Of a DNA stretch of 64,000 nt, positions 9,396 to 17,453 are shown in pieces. The stretch lies in NCBI GenBank assembly GCA_040766585.1, contig JAXGQE010000007.1, positions 62,001-126,000 on the forward strand, written 5' to 3'. The translations under genes and the position numbers were made by a program. The notes under the pieces are model-generated. The model ran no database searches, had not been told where the DNA came from, and saw nothing but the letters and a program-made list of their open reading frames with translations. Position 1 is the stretch's first letter. The number at the start of each line of letters is the position of its first letter. The stretch is from JAXGQE01 sp040766585. Its GTDB lineage: Bacteria > Bacillota > SLNR01.

Positions 9396-10700
9396 TTACA
9401 TGCCATGAATTCGATGAAGCAGTATCTTATCAATCCGAAAACCATCCATATCGATGATTTCAAAACGCCACTGCTCCCACTCAAATGAATCTCCTTCCTG
9501 GGGAATTCCGTCCAAGAAGTACATGACAAAACCTGCGCTGGTTGTATAGTGCATTCTTTCTTCACCGGGAAGAACCGGTACCTTCATGATGTCTTTCAGT
9601 TTATCAACGGGTGCTGAGCCTTCGACTAACCATGAACCGTCTGCTCGTTGAATGGCATACTGAGGTGATACAAGCTCCAACGCCCCTATTTTCCCCAGAA
9701 TGGATTTCACCAAATCTGTCAGTGTCACGAACCCAAGAATACGTCCATCAGCATCAACCACAGCCGAAACGGATTCTTTGGATTCCTTGAATTTCATGAG
9801 TCCGTCCAATATTTGGCACGTATCCTCCAAAACCATGATATTCTCCAGCTTTCTAGCAGGATCAAATGGTTCCCCTGACAAGCAGCCCCGCAGCAACTCC
9901 TTTACATGAACAACACCCAGAATACGGTCAAAGGACCCGTCCAATACTGGATATCGGGTAAAATTGGTTTCCGTTACCTTTTTTAGATTGACTGAAGGAT
10001 CATCATGGATATTGATGGCGACCATGTTTCTGGTTGGGGTCATGATACTGGTGATATTCCGGTCATCGAGCCGCAGTACTCGCTCTACCAGTTCATGCTC
10101 CACTTCTTCAAAAATGCCGGACTCAGCCCCTTGTTTAATCATGATGCGAATTTCTTCTTCCGAGACATCCGGAGATTGATAGGATTTGATGCCAAAAAGC
10201 CGGACTACCAATTCAGTGGATACACTCAGTATCTTCACAAAGGGAGATACGAGCCTAGCTAATAACGATAGCGTTTTAGCCATATATATGGAGATGGCTT
10301 CCGGATCTGCATACGCCAGTCGTTTCGGAACCAGCTCACCGATAATCAAAGTCATGTATGAGATAATCAAAACAACAGATCCATAACCGATAACCGAAGA
10401 GTATGGTGCAATAGTTGAAGATTGGGACAAGTACTGCGACAGTTTAACAGCCAGAGTAGCACCGCCAAAAGCTCCTGACACAATCCCTATGGAAGTAATC
10501 CCAATTTGGATGGTGGAAAAAAGTTTATTGGGATTGTCCATCAGATCCAGGGCTGCCAAAGCTCTCTCATCACCATTGTTATATAGCCTTTGAAGTGAAA
10601 TCCGCTTCGAGGACACAAGGGCAATTTCAGCGGCAGCCAAAGCACCGTTTGCCATCAGCAGGATGATGATAACCAAAATCTCCAGATAAACCGAATTCAA
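9396..10700 (-). CDS. CNNM/CBS/CorC-HlyC family membrane protein
   Basis: A 434-aa protein of the hemolysin C/CorC group, implicated in Mg2+/Co2+ efflux or homeostasis in relatives. It begins with a DUF21/CNNM membrane domain (hydrophobic helices in the first 150 residues, with ALAAAEIALVSSKR near the start), then two CBS domains (IMTPTRNMVAI and a second around VVDADGRILGF), and ends in a CorC_HlyC domain. Two TTG starts lie two codons apart; AGGAGG gives nine bases of spacing to the one at 10700 and only three to the one at 10706. The gene is opposite to its neighbours. Confidence 0.88.
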   Translation of the reverse strand: MNSVYLEILVIIILLMANGALAAAEIALVSSKRISLQRLYNNGDERALAALDLMDNPNKLFSTIQIGITSIGIVSGAFGGATLAVKLSQYLSQSSTIAPYSSVIGYGSVVLIISYMTLIIGELVPKRLAYADPEAISIYMAKTLSLLARLVSPFVKILSVSTELVVRLFGIKSYQSPDVSEEEIRIMIKQGAESGIFEEVEHELVERVLRLDDRNITSIMTPTRNMVAINIHDDPSVNLKKVTETNFTRYPVLDGSFDRILGVVHVKELLRGCLSGEPFDPARKLENIMVLEDTCQILDGLMKFKESKESVSAVVDADGRILGFVTLTDLVKSILGKIGALELVSPQYAIQRADGSWLVEGSAPVDKLKDIMKVPVLPGEERMHYTTSAGFVMYFLDGIPQEGDSFEWEQWRFEIIDMDGFRIDKILLHRIHGM

Positions 10701-10871
10701 TCGCAAGCACCTCCTGTTAGCATCTCTGTCAGTAATTACTTCTACACAATTTTCATAAACCTTCTGCAGACGATGGGGTCAACCGAAACTGGATCATGTA
10801 TTGATCTGAATTTTTCAATCTACCTGCAGTCAACGGTATATGGTATAATACCAAAAAGAGGTGAAGGATTT

Positions 10872-12146
10872 ATGGAAAATTCAACTGCATATCAGCACCC
10901 AATAGGCGAAAAAATTGTGCTGGTTACATTGGACAATGATCGGGAGTATGATTGGACGCCTGAAGACATTCTTGCAGAAATGACCGAACTCGTCGAAACT
11001 GCAGGAGGTCATGTAGTCCAGACTTTTGTACAGAAAAGAAATACCCCCGATGTATCCTTTTATATTGGGAAAGGGAAAGCAGAAGAAATCGCCTCTTTCA
11101 GCAATGATAACGATATCGATATAGTAATTTTCTCCGATGAACTTTCCCCTAGACAAAAACGTAACCTTCAAGAGATCACGAACAGTAGAATCATTGATCG
11201 TACGGAACTTATTTTGGATATTTTTGCTCAGCGTGCTCGTTCTAAAGAGGGGAAACTTCAAGTCGAACTGGCCCAGTTAAATTATCTTCTTCCGCAGTTA
11301 ACTGGCAAAGGATTAAGTTTGTCACGGTTGGGAGGGGGAATCGGGACCCGAGGCCCAGGTGAAACAAAACTGGAAACTGATCGTCGGCACATTCGTAATC
11401 GAATTTATGAAATCAATCGTGAGATAAATCTAGTGAAAAAGCAGCGAGAACTACATCGAAAGCAGCGCAATCATGTATCCGTGATAACGGTGTCTTTGAT
11501 CGGCTACACCAATGCCGGGAAGTCAACACTGATCAATTATCTGACCCAGGCTGGTGTTTTGGCCGAGGATAAGTTATTCGCTACATTGGATCCTACGACC
11601 CGAAAAGTGAGTTTACCAAGAAATCATGAAATACTTCTAACGGATACCGTCGGCTTCATTCATAATCTTCCGCACCATCTCATTGCAGCGTTTCGAGCAA
11701 CCTTGGAGGAAGTTGCGGCGGCGGATGTACTGCTTCATGTAGTGGATATCAGCCACGAAAAATATCCTGAGCATATGAAGTCCGTTCAGCAGGTGCTCAG
11801 CGAAATTGGGATTGAAGATAAGAAAACATTCACTGCATTGAACAAAGTTGATCGACTGGATCCAGGAACTCCTGTGCATCGGTGGTCTGATAATATAGCC
11901 GACAGTTATCCCATCTCCGCAAAGACAGGGGAGGGGATACCCAAATTGCTAGAGGCTATCGCTTCGTATCTGGATCAAAACAGAATCCTTATTTCTGCCC
12001 GTATTCCGTATGCAAGAGGTGATCTGAAAGGTATCCTGTATGAAAGAGGGCAAGTCCTGACGGAAGCTCATCTGGAAAACACGACCGAAATCACTGCATA
12101 CATTCGAAGAGCTGATCTCCATTATTTCGAACAATATCTCATCTAA
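10872..12146 (+). CDS. hflX: Ribosome-associated GTPase HflX
   Basis: GTPase that binds the 50S subunit and rescues or splits stalled or hibernating ribosomes. The 424-aa protein has the N-terminal HflX domain with the basic loop GGGIGTRGPGETKLE, the G1 loop GYTNAGKST, DTVGF (G3) and NKVD (G4). The ATG at 10872 has AGAGGTGA just upstream; a longer frame from 10773 lacks one. The following gene is a YnbB homologue, as in the ynbA-ynbB order of Bacillus. Confidence 0.95.
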   Translation: MENSTAYQHPIGEKIVLVTLDNDREYDWTPEDILAEMTELVETAGGHVVQTFVQKRNTPDVSFYIGKGKAEEIASFSNDNDIDIVIFSDELSPRQKRNLQEITNSRIIDRTELILDIFAQRARSKEGKLQVELAQLNYLLPQLTGKGLSLSRLGGGIGTRGPGETKLETDRRHIRNRIYEINREINLVKKQRELHRKQRNHVSVITVSLIGYTNAGKSTLINYLTQAGVLAEDKLFATLDPTTRKVSLPRNHEILLTDTVGFIHNLPHHLIAAFRATLEEVAAADVLLHVVDISHEKYPEHMKSVQQVLSEIGIEDKKTFTALNKVDRLDPGTPVHRWSDNIADSYPISAKTGEGIPKLLEAIASYLDQNRILISARIPYARGDLKGILYERGQVLTEAHLENTTEITAYIRRADLHYFEQYLI

Positions 12147-12165
12147 ATTGCATCTGGAGGATACC

Positions 12166-13413
12166 ATGACTTCAAAACTAGAAAAAATAATTAAAGCTTC
12201 GGAGCTGCAGATTGAACATGAGCTGCAAAAACAGAGTGAAATAGTGGCAGCAAATTCTGCCAAGGTGCTGCAAGTTTTTACTAGCTGCAAAGTATCTGAA
12301 ACCGATTTCACATCTTCTACAGGTTATGGATACAATGATCTTGGAAGAAGCAAACTCGATTTGCTCTATTCTGAGATATTTGGTGCGGAATATGCTTTGG
12401 TGCGACCTCAGATTGTATCCGGTACCCACGCTTTGGCATTGGCTTTTTTTGCAATTCTACGTCCTGGAGATTTGCTCGTTTCTTTGACAGGTACTCCGTA
12501 TGATACTCTGCAGCAGGTTATTGCCGGTACCGGTCCGTTAAACGGCTCCCTGCGTGATTTTGGCATTGAATATCGTGAAGTGCAGGTGAAAAGTGATGCA
12601 GGAATTAATCGAGACCTTATAACCCAGGTTTTGGCTGCCAATCCCAAAGCCGTTTTCATCCAAAGATCACGAGGATATCGCTGGGACCCCGGAATGCATA
12701 TCCATGAAATTGAGGAAATAATATCCCTGTGCAAAAAGAAAAGCCCCTCAACATATTGCATTGTAGATAATTGCTACGGTGAATTCACAGATACTCGAGA
12801 ACCCACCGCTGTAGGGGCAGATCTAATAGCTGGGTCTTTGATAAAAAACCCTGGCGGCAGCCTCGCCCCGTCTGGCGGATACCTTGCAGGCAAAAAAGAA
12901 CTGGTTGAAGCAGCCGCGTATCGTCTTACGGCTCCTGGAATCGGAGGAGAAGTAGGCGGATATGTAAACGGCACTCGATTGTATATTCAAGGATTGTTTT
13001 ACGCTCCAACGGTTGTGGGTGAGGCAATGGCTTCTGCAGTTTTTGCCTCCAGTCTGTTCTCATCGCTGCAATTTGATGTATCTCCTTTATATAATGAGAA
13101 ACGAACCGACATAGTACAAGCTATTCGACTGGGCAGCGCCGAAAAAGTGATCGCCTTCTGTCAGGGTCTTCAGGCGGCATCTCCCATCGATTCTCATGTT
13201 TCACCGGTTCCATGGGACATGCCGGGCTATGAACATCCGATTATCATGGCAGCAGGTACATTTGTACAGGGATCTTCCATAGAACTTAGTGCAGATGCAC
13301 CTATTCGCGCCCCGTACAATGTCTATTTACAAGGCGGAGTTTCGAGACATTACAGCAAAATTGCTATAATTAATGCTCTGGAAGAGATGATTCGTCGGAA
13401 TCTTATGGAATAA
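12166..13413 (+). CDS. YnbB-like PLP enzyme (methionine gamma-lyase/aluminium resistance family)
   Basis: Fold-type I PLP-dependent protein of 415 aa in the family named after an aluminium resistance protein and annotated as methionine gamma-lyase-like. Visible features are GYGYNDLGR, the PLP-contact region QIVSGTHAL, the aspartate strand IVDNCYGEF, and the probable Schiff-base lysine in SLIKNPGGSLAPSGGY. The real substrate in this family is not settled. CTGGAGG precedes the ATG at 12166. It starts 20 bases after hflX, so the two are likely one operon. Confidence 0.85.
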   Translation: MTSKLEKIIKASELQIEHELQKQSEIVAANSAKVLQVFTSCKVSETDFTSSTGYGYNDLGRSKLDLLYSEIFGAEYALVRPQIVSGTHALALAFFAILRPGDLLVSLTGTPYDTLQQVIAGTGPLNGSLRDFGIEYREVQVKSDAGINRDLITQVLAANPKAVFIQRSRGYRWDPGMHIHEIEEIISLCKKKSPSTYCIVDNCYGEFTDTREPTAVGADLIAGSLIKNPGGSLAPSGGYLAGKKELVEAAAYRLTAPGIGGEVGGYVNGTRLYIQGLFYAPTVVGEAMASAVFASSLFSSLQFDVSPLYNEKRTDIVQAIRLGSAEKVIAFCQGLQAASPIDSHVSPVPWDMPGYEHPIIMAAGTFVQGSSIELSADAPIRAPYNVYLQGGVSRHYSKIAIINALEEMIRRNLME

Positions 13414-13447
13414 CAATGCAGAATTAAACAGAAGGGAAGAAGTGCCC

Positions 13448-13930
13448 ATGTTGCATTATATCATCCTTTTCATCGCATGGACGTTGATGCTAATCGGATT
13501 TGTCGGTGTTGTGGCTCCTGCGTTACCAGGTATTCCAGTTATCTTGTTAGGAATGGTTTTGTATGCTTACCAAACGGATTTTTCTGCTATTTCATTAAAC
13601 TTTCTAGCAATCATGGGGCTTTTTACATTAGCCGGCCTGGCTGCTGACTATCTATCTGGGATTGTTGGTGCAAAAAAATATGGCGCCTCGCAAAAGGGTG
13701 TTTGGGGCGCTTTTTTTGGCGGGATCGCAGGTTTTTTTCTTCTGCCAGGATGGGGCATAATCATTGGACCTCTCTTGGGAGCTATTGCAGGAGAAATGTT
13801 CTCAGGAAAGTCCAGCCAAGATGCTACACGGGTAGGTTGGGGTACTTTCCTTGGCATACTGACGGGTACCCTGCTGAAACTGGTTATTGGAATAACCATG
13901 ATTGGGCTGTTTATTCGCCAGCTTTTTTAG
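13448..13930 (+). CDS. DUF456 family small membrane protein
   Basis: A 160-aa, very hydrophobic protein matching DUF456: a first hairpin of helices with the GVVAPALPGIPV motif, a soluble turn around residue 70 with LSGIVGAKKYGAS, and glycine-rich helices with GAFFGGIAGFFLLPGWGIIIGPLLG. The function of the family is unknown. GAAGGGAAG upstream fits the ATG at 13448 better than the GTG at 13442. Probably the last gene of the hflX transcript. Confidence 0.75.
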   Translation: MLHYIILFIAWTLMLIGFVGVVAPALPGIPVILLGMVLYAYQTDFSAISLNFLAIMGLFTLAGLAADYLSGIVGAKKYGASQKGVWGAFFGGIAGFFLLPGWGIIIGPLLGAIAGEMFSGKSSQDATRVGWGTFLGILTGTLLKLVIGITMIGLFIRQLF

Positions 13931-13992
13931 TTCAAACACCCTGCACTACATCACAGGATTCACATGGATTCATCCAAAAATCATAAAAAAAT

Positions 13993-14034
13993 AGCATTGA
14001 ACCCATTTTGACTCAGGGAGATTCAATGCTTTTA
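13993..14034. terminator. Bidirectional terminator between DUF456 gene and lexA
   Basis: AGCATTGAA pairs with TTCAATGCT 20 bases later. It is flanked by an A-rich run on one side and TTTTATT on the other, and lies between converging stops. Confidence 0.6.
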
Positions 14035-14056
14035 TTATTCTGAGATTTTCTGTCGT

Positions 14057-14693
14057 TTAATGAATGCGCCTCAGCAAGGATACAACTTTCCCGAGAATAG
14101 TGATATCCGAAACGATAATAGGATCCATATAGGCATTGGATGGCTGCAGTCTAAAATGGCCGTTCTCTTTATAGAATCTCTTCACAGTCGCCTCGTCTTC
14201 AATCATGGCAACCACAATATCCCCATTGTTTGCACTGCTCTGTCTATTGACAATAACGTAATCCCCATCAAGGATTCCGTCATCGATCATGCTATCACCT
14301 CGAACTGAAAGCATGAAAAGTTCTTCCCCCCGCACAAAATCAGAAGGAAGGGGATAGGTATCTTCAATGGATTCAGTAGCCAGAATGGGTTCGCCGGCAG
14401 TAATCCTCCCAATGAGCGGTACTGAAACAACATTTCGATTTTGAGTGGGCTGTGAACCATAATGAACTTTATATTCTTCGTCGATTATTTCAATTGCCCG
14501 GGGTTTTGTTGGATCTCTCCGGATGTATCCCAACTCTTCCAGTCTGCGCAGATGACTGTGGACAGTCGAACTGGATTTAAGTCCAACTGCTTCACCCATC
14601 TCACGGACAGAAGGGGTAACCTTTGGTCTTCAATGCTTTTTTTATGTAGCTTAAAATCGAACGCTGTCGAGTCGTCAGCCCGCGTAAAGTCAT
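14057..14693 (-). CDS. lexA: SOS repressor LexA, interrupted by a 2-nt frameshift
   Basis: Transcriptional repressor of the SOS regulon. From the ATG at 14693 the frame encodes the winged-helix N-terminus (MTLRGLTTRQ ... KTKGYP) and then hits a stop; the rest (SVREMGEAVGLKSSSTVHSH to the end) continues in another frame from about 14615. The break falls at a run of four G (plus strand 14613-14616) where six would restore KGYPPSVREMG. The remainder is normal: self-cleavage site TAGEP, catalytic serine in GDSMIDDG, catalytic lysine in ATVKRFY. Either the gene is mutated or the run is a sequencing error. A shorter product from the ATG at 14599 would lack part of the DNA-binding domain. Confidence 0.9.
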
Positions 14694-14736
14694 TGAATCA
14701 CCGCCTTTATCAAGTATAATGCTAATTTACGACTCA

Positions 14737-14765
14737 AGTATATCATAAGGTTTCTAATCATGCAA
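14737..14765 (-). promoter_or_regulatory. lexA promoter
   Basis: On the minus strand TTGCAT (14760-14765) and TATACT (14737-14742) are separated by 17 bases. The -35 overlaps the first LexA box, which fits autoregulation. Confidence 0.6.
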
Positions 14766-14775
14766 ACATTTGTTC
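14764..14775. promoter_or_regulatory. LexA box 1 (lexA side)
   Basis: AAACATTTGTTC differs at one position from the Gram-positive SOS box GAACNNNNGTTC and overlaps the -35 element of lexA. Confidence 0.65.
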
Positions 14776-14795
14776 GTATTTATATAAAAAATAGA

Positions 14796-14825
14796 TTGAC
14801 TAAGAACGTATGTTCGTGCTATACT
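14796..14825 (+). promoter_or_regulatory. SOS promoter of the yneA-like gene
   Basis: TTGACT (14796-14801) and TATACT (14820-14825) are separated by 18 bases that contain LexA box 2, so bound LexA would directly block RNA polymerase. Confidence 0.75.
14804..14815. promoter_or_regulatory. LexA box 2 (perfect)
   Basis: GAACGTATGTTC is an exact match to GAACNNNNGTTC, placed between the -35 and -10 of the plus-strand promoter. Confidence 0.85.
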
Positions 14826-14835
14826 GATAACAGTC

Positions 14836-14847
14836 GAACAAATGTTT
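14836..14847. promoter_or_regulatory. LexA box 3
   Basis: GAACAAATGTTT has one mismatch to the SOS box and lies just after the -10, next to the ribosome binding site of the yneA-like gene. Confidence 0.65.
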
Positions 14848-14859
14848 GGAGGGAAAGAT

Positions 14860-15198
14860 GTGGATAAACACCGGCGCATTGTAAAAAGAAGAATAAGACG
14901 ATCTGCACAAAAAAACAGCTCGCTGAATTATTACCTTCTCATCGTTTTTGTACTGGCTATCACAGCTTTTACTTTGTATCCGGAAAAAACCGATGTAAAC
15001 GCTAGTGCTCACTGGAATGAGCCTGTTGAAATTACTGTGCAGCAAGGTCAGTCCTTATGGACTATTGCTGAAAATATTCCTGGTTCAGATAGTATTGACA
15101 TTAGAAAAGCTATCTATGAAATCAAAGAACTCAATCAGTTGGATAGCAGTTCTGTCAGAGCGGGGCAGGTTCTTTTGGTGCCATCTTCATTCAATTGA
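14860..15198 (+). CDS. yneA: YneA-like SOS cell-division inhibitor (TM + LysM)
   Basis: A 112-aa protein with a basic N-terminus, a single membrane segment (about residues 26-41, LLIVFVLAITAFTLY) and a C-terminal LysM domain (ITVQQGQSLWTIAENI ... RAGQVLLVPS). This is the layout of YneA, which delays septation during the SOS response. The GTG at 14860 has GGAGGG seven bases upstream. Divergent pairing with lexA across three LexA boxes supports the role. The YneA name rests on layout and context. Confidence 0.85.
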   Translation: MDKHRRIVKRRIRRSAQKNSSLNYYLLIVFVLAITAFTLYPEKTDVNASAHWNEPVEITVQQGQSLWTIAENIPGSDSIDIRKAIYEIKELNQLDSSSVRAGQVLLVPSSFN

Positions 15199-15227
15199 TA
15201 CATATTGTATTAAGTGTAAATCACGAT

Positions 15228-15253
15228 GAGCCCATTCCTGTATGGGCTCTTTC
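15228..15253 (+). terminator. Terminator after yneA
   Basis: GAGCCCAT and ATGGGCTC form an 8-bp stem with a 6-nt loop, followed by TTTC. Confidence 0.65.
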
Positions 15254-15326
15254 ACTGTATCTAGTATTGAGATGAATGCATTTGTTTGTTATACTTAACG
15301 AAGATATGCAAACAGGAAGTGATGGC

Positions 15327-15590
15327 GTGGGAAAAAAGATGTGTGTATTGGAAGACAAAGTGTGTGACAACTGTGGAAAGTGTCTATATTGCGATTTGGA
15401 CCCTGAAAAGCTCTGTGACAATTGCTGTCGCTGTCTGGATATTGAGCCGGATATTGACTACGCAGTAATTGAAATTGATGAGATCATTCCGTTTAGCGCT
15501 GAAGATCCCGTTCAGGCCAAATCAAAAAAGACTCACCGAAGATCTGTTTATAAGAAGCTGAAGATACGAAGAAATAGAAATAATCCATAA
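15327..15590 (+). CDS. Small cysteine-rich putative metal-binding protein
   Basis: An 87-aa protein whose N-terminal 40 residues carry a double cysteine knuckle: CDNCGKCLYCDLDP followed by CDNCCRCLD. This is followed by an acidic middle and a strongly basic tail (KKTHRRSVYKKLKIRRNRN). The repeated CDNC-x-C pattern suggests zinc or iron-sulfur binding, but I do not recognise a named family. The start is uncertain: AGGAAGTGAT fits the GTG at 15327, though the frame opens at 15276. It stands alone between a terminator and an SDR gene. Confidence 0.6.
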   Translation: MGKKMCVLEDKVCDNCGKCLYCDLDPEKLCDNCCRCLDIEPDIDYAVIEIDEIIPFSAEDPVQAKSKKTHRRSVYKKLKIRRNRNNP

Positions 15591-15668
15591 TAGATGCATT
15601 GATGCATATTCATGACTTATAAATGTCTATGATTAGGATTAATATGATTTACCATAGGAGGAATACCG

Positions 15669-16433
15669 TTGAGATTATATGGAAAAACTGCGATAATCAC
15701 CGGCGCTGCACAAGGGTTGGGAAAAGCAATTGCCACTCGATTTGCCGAGGAAGGGGCCAACTTAGTGGTAGCTGATCGAAACGCCCAGCAATTGTCAATC
15801 ACTGCAAAAGTACTTTCAGAGCGTTTCCCGAAAAGAATTCTGTCCATAGCGGCTGATGTGTCGGATCCAACGGATGTTGAACAAATCGTTTCTGAAACTA
15901 TTAAGCATTTTGATTCAGTTGATATTCTTTGCAATAATGCTGCAGTATCATTTGAAAAAAATGTCGAAGATATAACTCTGCATGAATGGAATACACTAAT
16001 CAGCATAAATCTCACTGGCACATTTCTTATGGTCAAAGAAGTATTTCCAATTATGAAAAAGAAGCGACACGGTTCTATAGTGAATATTGCATCTGAACTT
16101 GCTTTTGTGGGTTATGAACAACTGTCGGCGTACACCGCTGCAAAAGGTGGCATAATTGCATTCAGCCGCAGCATTGCACTGGAAGGAATTCCATTCAATA
16201 TCAGAGTGAATTGCCTATGTCCCGGAGCAGCTGATACACCCATGTTCTGGAACGGAGTTACCGATCCAGATATTCTCCAAACAATGAAAGACAATATCAA
16301 AAAAGAAAAACCGGGTGGTCGGCTCATTACACCTGAAGAAGTTGCAGCTGGAGCAGTTTTTCTGGCGTCCGACGAATCATCGGCCGTAAACGGCACGCAT
16401 CTGATTATGGACATGGGATACACAACCAAGTAA
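15669..16433 (+). CDS. Short-chain dehydrogenase/reductase
   Basis: NAD(P)-dependent oxidoreductase of 254 aa in the classical SDR family. The cofactor motif TGAAQGLGKA is at residues 11-20, NNAAV at about 89, the catalytic serine near residue 142 (VNIASE) and YTAAK as the YxxxK catalytic pair. The C-terminal region matches typical 3-ketoacyl-reductase-like or sugar-alcohol SDRs, and the substrate cannot be inferred. TTG start with TAGGAGGAAT upstream. No operon partner. Confidence 0.88.
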   Translation: MRLYGKTAIITGAAQGLGKAIATRFAEEGANLVVADRNAQQLSITAKVLSERFPKRILSIAADVSDPTDVEQIVSETIKHFDSVDILCNNAAVSFEKNVEDITLHEWNTLISINLTGTFLMVKEVFPIMKKKRHGSIVNIASELAFVGYEQLSAYTAAKGGIIAFSRSIALEGIPFNIRVNCLCPGAADTPMFWNGVTDPDILQTMKDNIKKEKPGGRLITPEEVAAGAVFLASDESSAVNGTHLIMDMGYTTK

Positions 16434-16896
16434 ACCATAGATTCGGTTCCAATGAAGGACTTAATGCTGAGTTCATTCAAATGACCATGTGAAGGCCCAA
16501 CCAGGCCCTCTCAAATTTTCACTAAAATGTCCTATAATATATCTTATGTTAACTAATAAATTTTGATTGATTCAGTGATAAATTAACCCCCTCGCTTCCA
16601 AGGCTTTTGGGTCCGACTTGGTTTGATTGTTGAATCATCTTTTGATTCGTAATCATATTCTTCGCATCGAAACTATATAATTAACTTTCAGAAACATTTT
16701 GAACTTTACAGTCACATAGTATTCGTTTAGACAAAAAGAAACTAAAAAACCCCTCTGGCTACACCCAGAAAGGCTTTTTATCATCCACAAGTCAATTCAG
16801 CTCATGTACTGCGAAGCTTAGAATTGTATTCTACTTCAACACAGTCAGCTAAAAACTTACCCTAACCGTATATCGCAACAGTCCAACGAAAGTATC
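16434..16896. other. AT-rich intergenic region without a recognisable gene
   Basis: 463 bases between the SDR gene and a converging coiled-coil gene. Apart from the minus-strand terminator at 16744-16773 I see only short GGCC repeats near 16494 and no ORF with a ribosome binding site. It marks the point after which every gene to the window end is on the minus strand. Confidence 0.5.
16744..16773 (-). terminator. Terminator of the coiled-coil gene
   Basis: On the minus strand CCTTTCTGG pairs with CCAGAGGGG (9 bp, two G-U pairs) and is followed by TTTTTTAG. The plus-strand version pairs less well. Confidence 0.6.
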
Positions 16897-17214
16897 CTAT
16901 CGTTTGTCCTCTGATTTTTCTTCCTCATAATACACTACTTCCTCAAGATCACATTGGAATTCATCCATAATCTTATCCAATTCCTTCTTAAGATCCTCCG
17001 CTGCGTGCTCATCTGATTTTTCGATCGCTTTAGTTCTAGTCCGAATATCCGCAATTCTGTCTTCCAGTTCTTTAATCTTCGCACGTTGTTTGTCGCAATA
17101 GGCTACATCTTCTTTAATATCCTCCTGCTCCAGTTCCATTCTTCTTTCCTGAAGAACACCAATCCATTCATCCGCTTTTCTTTCCAGTTGTTCACCATAT
17201 TTTTTTATATCCAC
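16897..17214 (-). CDS. Small coiled-coil protein of unknown function
   Basis: A 105-aa, highly charged, predicted all-helical protein (YGEQLERKADEWIGVLQERR, then KIKELEDRIADIRTRTKAIE) with heptad-like spacing and an acidic end (YYEEEKSEDKR). It has no signal peptide or membrane segment. It resembles small stress-linked coiled-coil proteins of the sll1863 type, but this is only a similarity of composition. GTG start at 17214 with GGGAGGT six bases upstream; the upstream ATG at 17232 would bury that site. Confidence 0.6.
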   Translation of the reverse strand: MDIKKYGEQLERKADEWIGVLQERRMELEQEDIKEDVAYCDKQRAKIKELEDRIADIRTRTKAIEKSDEHAAEDLKKELDKIMDEFQCDLEEVVYYEEEKSEDKR

Positions 17215-17400
17215 TTTGGCACCTCCCTTCATCTACTATTGTATCAGATATCAGCCCATATTCCTAATCAGCTCATAGCAATTGCCTTGCAGTTTACCAT
17301 ATATATCCATATATACTGTGCATATTGCTACTATCTCGCACAACCTGAAGAAGGAATACGAAATACCAATAACACCTTTGTCTCCTCTCAAAGATGCTAT

Positions 17401-17433
17401 AAAAAAACCCCTACCCGATTCAATCGGGAGGAG
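17401..17433 (-). terminator. Terminator of the DUF401 gene
   Basis: Inverted repeat around CCCGATT/AATCGGG extended by CTCCT/AGGGG on the minus strand, then a T7 run. It lies about 20 bases after the stop. Confidence 0.75.
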
Positions 17434-17453
17434 TTTTCAAATCGTGCACTGGA

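Noticed and set aside
15594..15608. ATGCATTGATGCAT inverted repeat
   Set aside because: Too short to be meaningful, no T run, and no nearby element it would belong to.
16494..16512. AGGCCC repeats after the SDR gene as terminator
   Set aside because: The copies are mostly direct rather than inverted, and give a stem of only four pairs.
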